From an uncultured Sulfitobacter sp. (lineage in GTDB: Bacteria > Pseudomonadota > Alphaproteobacteria > Rhodobacterales > Rhodobacteraceae): a DNA stretch of 64,000 nt. Positions 63,680-64,000 of the stretch are shown one piece after another. Made by a program: the position numbers and the translations under genes. The stretch's first letter is position 1, and each line of letters starts with the position of its first letter. A model generated the notes under the pieces. It had not been told where the DNA came from. It saw only the letters and a program-made list of their open reading frames with translations, and did no database searches. The stretch lies in NCBI GenBank assembly GCA_913060815.1, contig CAJXSZ010000001.1:310001-374000 (forward strand), written 5' to 3'.

Positions 63680-64000
63680 ATGCTTGGACAAATGATGCAA
63701 ATGCCGTTGACCATCGGCAGCCTGATTGACCACGCCGCACGGTTTCACAGCGCGGGACAGATCGTCTCGGTCGAGACGATGGGCGGGGTCGAGCATTCCA
63801 CGTGGGGGCAGGTCGGCGCCAATGCACGGCGTCTGGCCAGTGCCCTGCGCAAGCTGGGGATGGAGCAGGGCGCGCGCTGTGGCACGATCGCATGGAACAA
63901 CCGCCGCCATCTGGAGATATATTTCGGCGTGGCGGGGGGCGGTTTTGTCTGCCACACGATCAACCCGCGCATGGGACCGGAGCAGATGGTCTATGTCATC
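63680..64000 (+). CDS. Acyl-CoA ligase, DmdB-like (truncated by window end)
   Basis: Only the first 107 residues are present. The start MLGQMMQMPLTIGSLIDHAARFH resembles medium-chain/3-methylmercaptopropionyl-CoA ligases (DmdB) and related long-chain fatty-acid-CoA ligases. 'TWGQVGANARRLASALRKLGM' and 'GTIAWNNRRHLEIYFGVAGGGFVCHTINPRM' are N-terminal-domain blocks. AAGGAGAG precedes the ATG, 22 bases after the GMC gene stop, indicating an operon. The ATP-binding and catalytic motifs lie beyond the window, so substrate cannot be judged. Confidence 0.85.
   Translation, partial: MLGQMMQMPLTIGSLIDHAARFHSAGQIVSVETMGGVEHSTWGQVGANARRLASALRKLGMEQGARCGTIAWNNRRHLEIYFGVAGGGFVCHTINPRMGPEQMVYVI

Overview
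The window is a gene-dense stretch of bacterial chromosome, moderately GC-rich. It reads as a marine Roseobacter-clade alphaproteobacterium (Rhodobacteraceae/Roseobacteraceae). The evidence is the gene content: a complete beta-hydroxyaspartate (bhc) operon with its IclR regulator, a ChoWV-type choline importer, TRAP transporters, a PuuD urate hydroxylase, a PuuE-UraD fusion, RTX proteins and a DmdB-like ligase. The genus cannot be fixed from the sequence alone. No rRNA, insertion sequence, integrase, CRISPR array or origin was seen.

Region by region: (1) 1-1.9 kb, the end of a choline/betaine ABC operon. (2) 2-7.9 kb, an unfamiliar six-gene cluster: a LysR regulator divergent from a CmcJ-like oxygenase, an SDR, a crotonase, a second HxD...H oxygenase and an MDR quinone-oxidoreductase-like enzyme. 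(3) 8-16.4 kb, an island of three transglutaminase-like proteins (one fused to DUF2126), an alpha-E protein, a circularly permuted ATP-grasp enzyme and an Anbu peptidase, which together suggest peptide/amide bond chemistry. (4) 16.8-25.2 kb, two large RTX proteins sharing a ~94-residue module, flanking a DUF2793 gene. (5) 25.3-41.3 kb, a selenium region: a SelD fused to an FAD/NAD oxidoreductase; then, reading leftwards from 41.3 kb, TAXI-TRAP receptor, fused TRAP permease, adenylate-forming ligase, TPP enzyme, selA, selB, tRNA-Sec, a redoxin-fused protein and a UGSC-family selenoprotein whose in-frame TGA would be missed by ordinary gene calling. (6) 41.5-47.3 kb, a gamma-glutamyltransferase/acetamidase/Gfo-Idh operon, an ArsC-like protein, creatinase and RidA. 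(7) 47.4-53.1 kb, a uric acid catabolic cluster (PuuD, LysR, HIU hydrolase, PuuE-UraD, NCS2 permease). (8) 53.1-61.7 kb, a GAPDH, then bhcDCBA with bhcR, then malate synthase G. (9) 62-64 kb, a GMC oxidoreductase and a truncated acyl-CoA ligase.

How the parts fit: creatinase, urate breakdown and choline/betaine uptake all lead towards glycine or glyoxylate, and the bhc operon plus malate synthase G turn those C2 compounds into aspartate/oxaloacetate and malate. This is an inference from co-location. The most distinctive element is the selenium locus: the machinery that decodes UGA as Sec lies in the same apparent transcription unit as its likely client, a UGSC selenoprotein with a well-formed SECIS-like hairpin starting five bases after the UGA, and as a transport/CoA-ligase/TPP-enzyme module that may supply its still unknown pathway.
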